Assembly: GCA_024638395.1 (NCBI GenBank)
Contig: JAHEKK010000176.1
Location: 1 to 6,706, forward strand
DNA: 6,706 bases
DNA from: Gemmatimonadota bacterium
GTDB taxonomy: Bacteria > Gemmatimonadota > Gemmatimonadetes > Longimicrobiales > Gaopeijiaceae
Direction of reading: 5' to 3'
The notes beneath the pieces are model-generated. The model ran no database searches. It was given only the letters and a program-made list of their open reading frames with translations, and was not told the origin of the DNA. Made by a program: the position numbers and the translations under genes. This document shows, piece by piece, positions 6,556 to 6,706 of the stretch (position 1 is its first letter; each line of letters opens with the position of its first letter).

Positions 6556-6564
6556 AGGGGTGGA
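6556..6564 (+). promoter_or_regulatory. Probable rpsL ribosome binding site
   Basis: AGGGGTGGA is the only purine-rich Shine-Dalgarno-like stretch between the terminator hairpin and ATG 6574. Its 3' end lies nine bases before the start codon. It supports this start, which the conserved S12 N-terminus already fixes. Confidence 0.6.
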
Positions 6565-6573
6565 ACCCGGCAG

Positions 6574-6706
6574 ATGCCGACCATCAACCAACTCGTGCGC
6601 AAGGGTCGCGAGCGGCTCGTCAAGAAGAACAAGTCGCCTGCGTTGCAGAAGAACCCCCAAAAACGGGGTGTCTGTACCCGCGTGTATACGACGACCCCAA
6701 AGAAGC
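6574..6706 (+). CDS. rpsL: 30S ribosomal protein S12, 5' part only
   Basis: The first 44 codons are present and the gene runs off the right edge; the family is about 125 residues long. The translation starts MPTINQLVRKGRERL and carries the S12 hallmarks PQKRGVCTRVY (28-38) and TTTPKK (39-44). It aligns with E. coli S12 without gaps over this stretch. S12 sits at the 30S decoding centre and monitors codon-anticodon pairing. Residue 43 is Lys, the wild-type form of the position where changes cause streptomycin resistance in many bacteria. Identity is essentially certain. In most bacteria rpsG, fusA and tuf follow in the str operon and would be expected beyond the window. The gene immediately upstream is not rpoC; rpsL seems to have its own promoter and leader. 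Confidence 0.98.
   Translation, partial: MPTINQLVRKGRERLVKKNKSPALQKNPQKRGVCTRVYTTTPKK

Noticed and set aside
1..6706. CRISPR array, tRNA/rRNA genes, insertion sequence or attachment site
   Set aside because: I looked for regularly spaced repeats, cloverleaf arms with a TTC-A motif, terminal inverted repeats and transposase motifs and saw none.

Overview
The window is GC-rich DNA (about two thirds G+C by eye) from what looks like a diderm (Gram-negative-type) bacterium. Two things support this: a very long TamB/AsmA-type envelope protein, a family tied to the outer membrane, and a typical bacterial ribosomal protein S12. Loop wording in the TamB-like protein and the start of S12 remind me of Gemmatimonadota or a related high-GC phylum. 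That is an impression from memory, not a search result.

Layout. Positions 1-4646 are one uninterrupted minus-strand reading frame of 1548 visible codons. It starts at GTG 4646 and runs off the left edge without a stop. It encodes an N-terminally anchored, beta-rich protein whose visible C-terminal part matches the TamB domain (formerly DUF490). The many plus-strand open frames across this region are antisense shadows. Positions 4647-5049 are a divergent intergenic region with a possible plus-strand promoter just upstream of a 372-residue nucleotidyltransferase-family gene (5050-6168, +). That protein keeps the K-G-G, D-x-D and D-L-H-W signatures of the NTP_transf_5 family. Positions 6169-6573 are a 405-base intergenic region with GC-rich hairpins, a perfect TTGACA box and an attenuator-like leader. 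It ends at rpsL (S12), whose first 44 codons are visible before the right edge.

The three genes do not form one pathway. The TamB-like gene is divergent from the other two. The nucleotidyltransferase is a lone accessory gene on the same strand as rpsL, but hairpins and a separate promoter lie between them, so rpsL probably starts its own (str-type) operon.

I do not see a new multi-gene system. The most interesting signals are regulatory. The rpsL leader can fold into mutually exclusive hairpins ending in an intrinsic terminator. The TamB-like GTG start codon lies inside a perfect 14-bp palindrome that resembles a CRP/FNR-type operator and could also hide the start codon in an mRNA hairpin. 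No CRISPR array, tRNA, rRNA or mobile element was seen.
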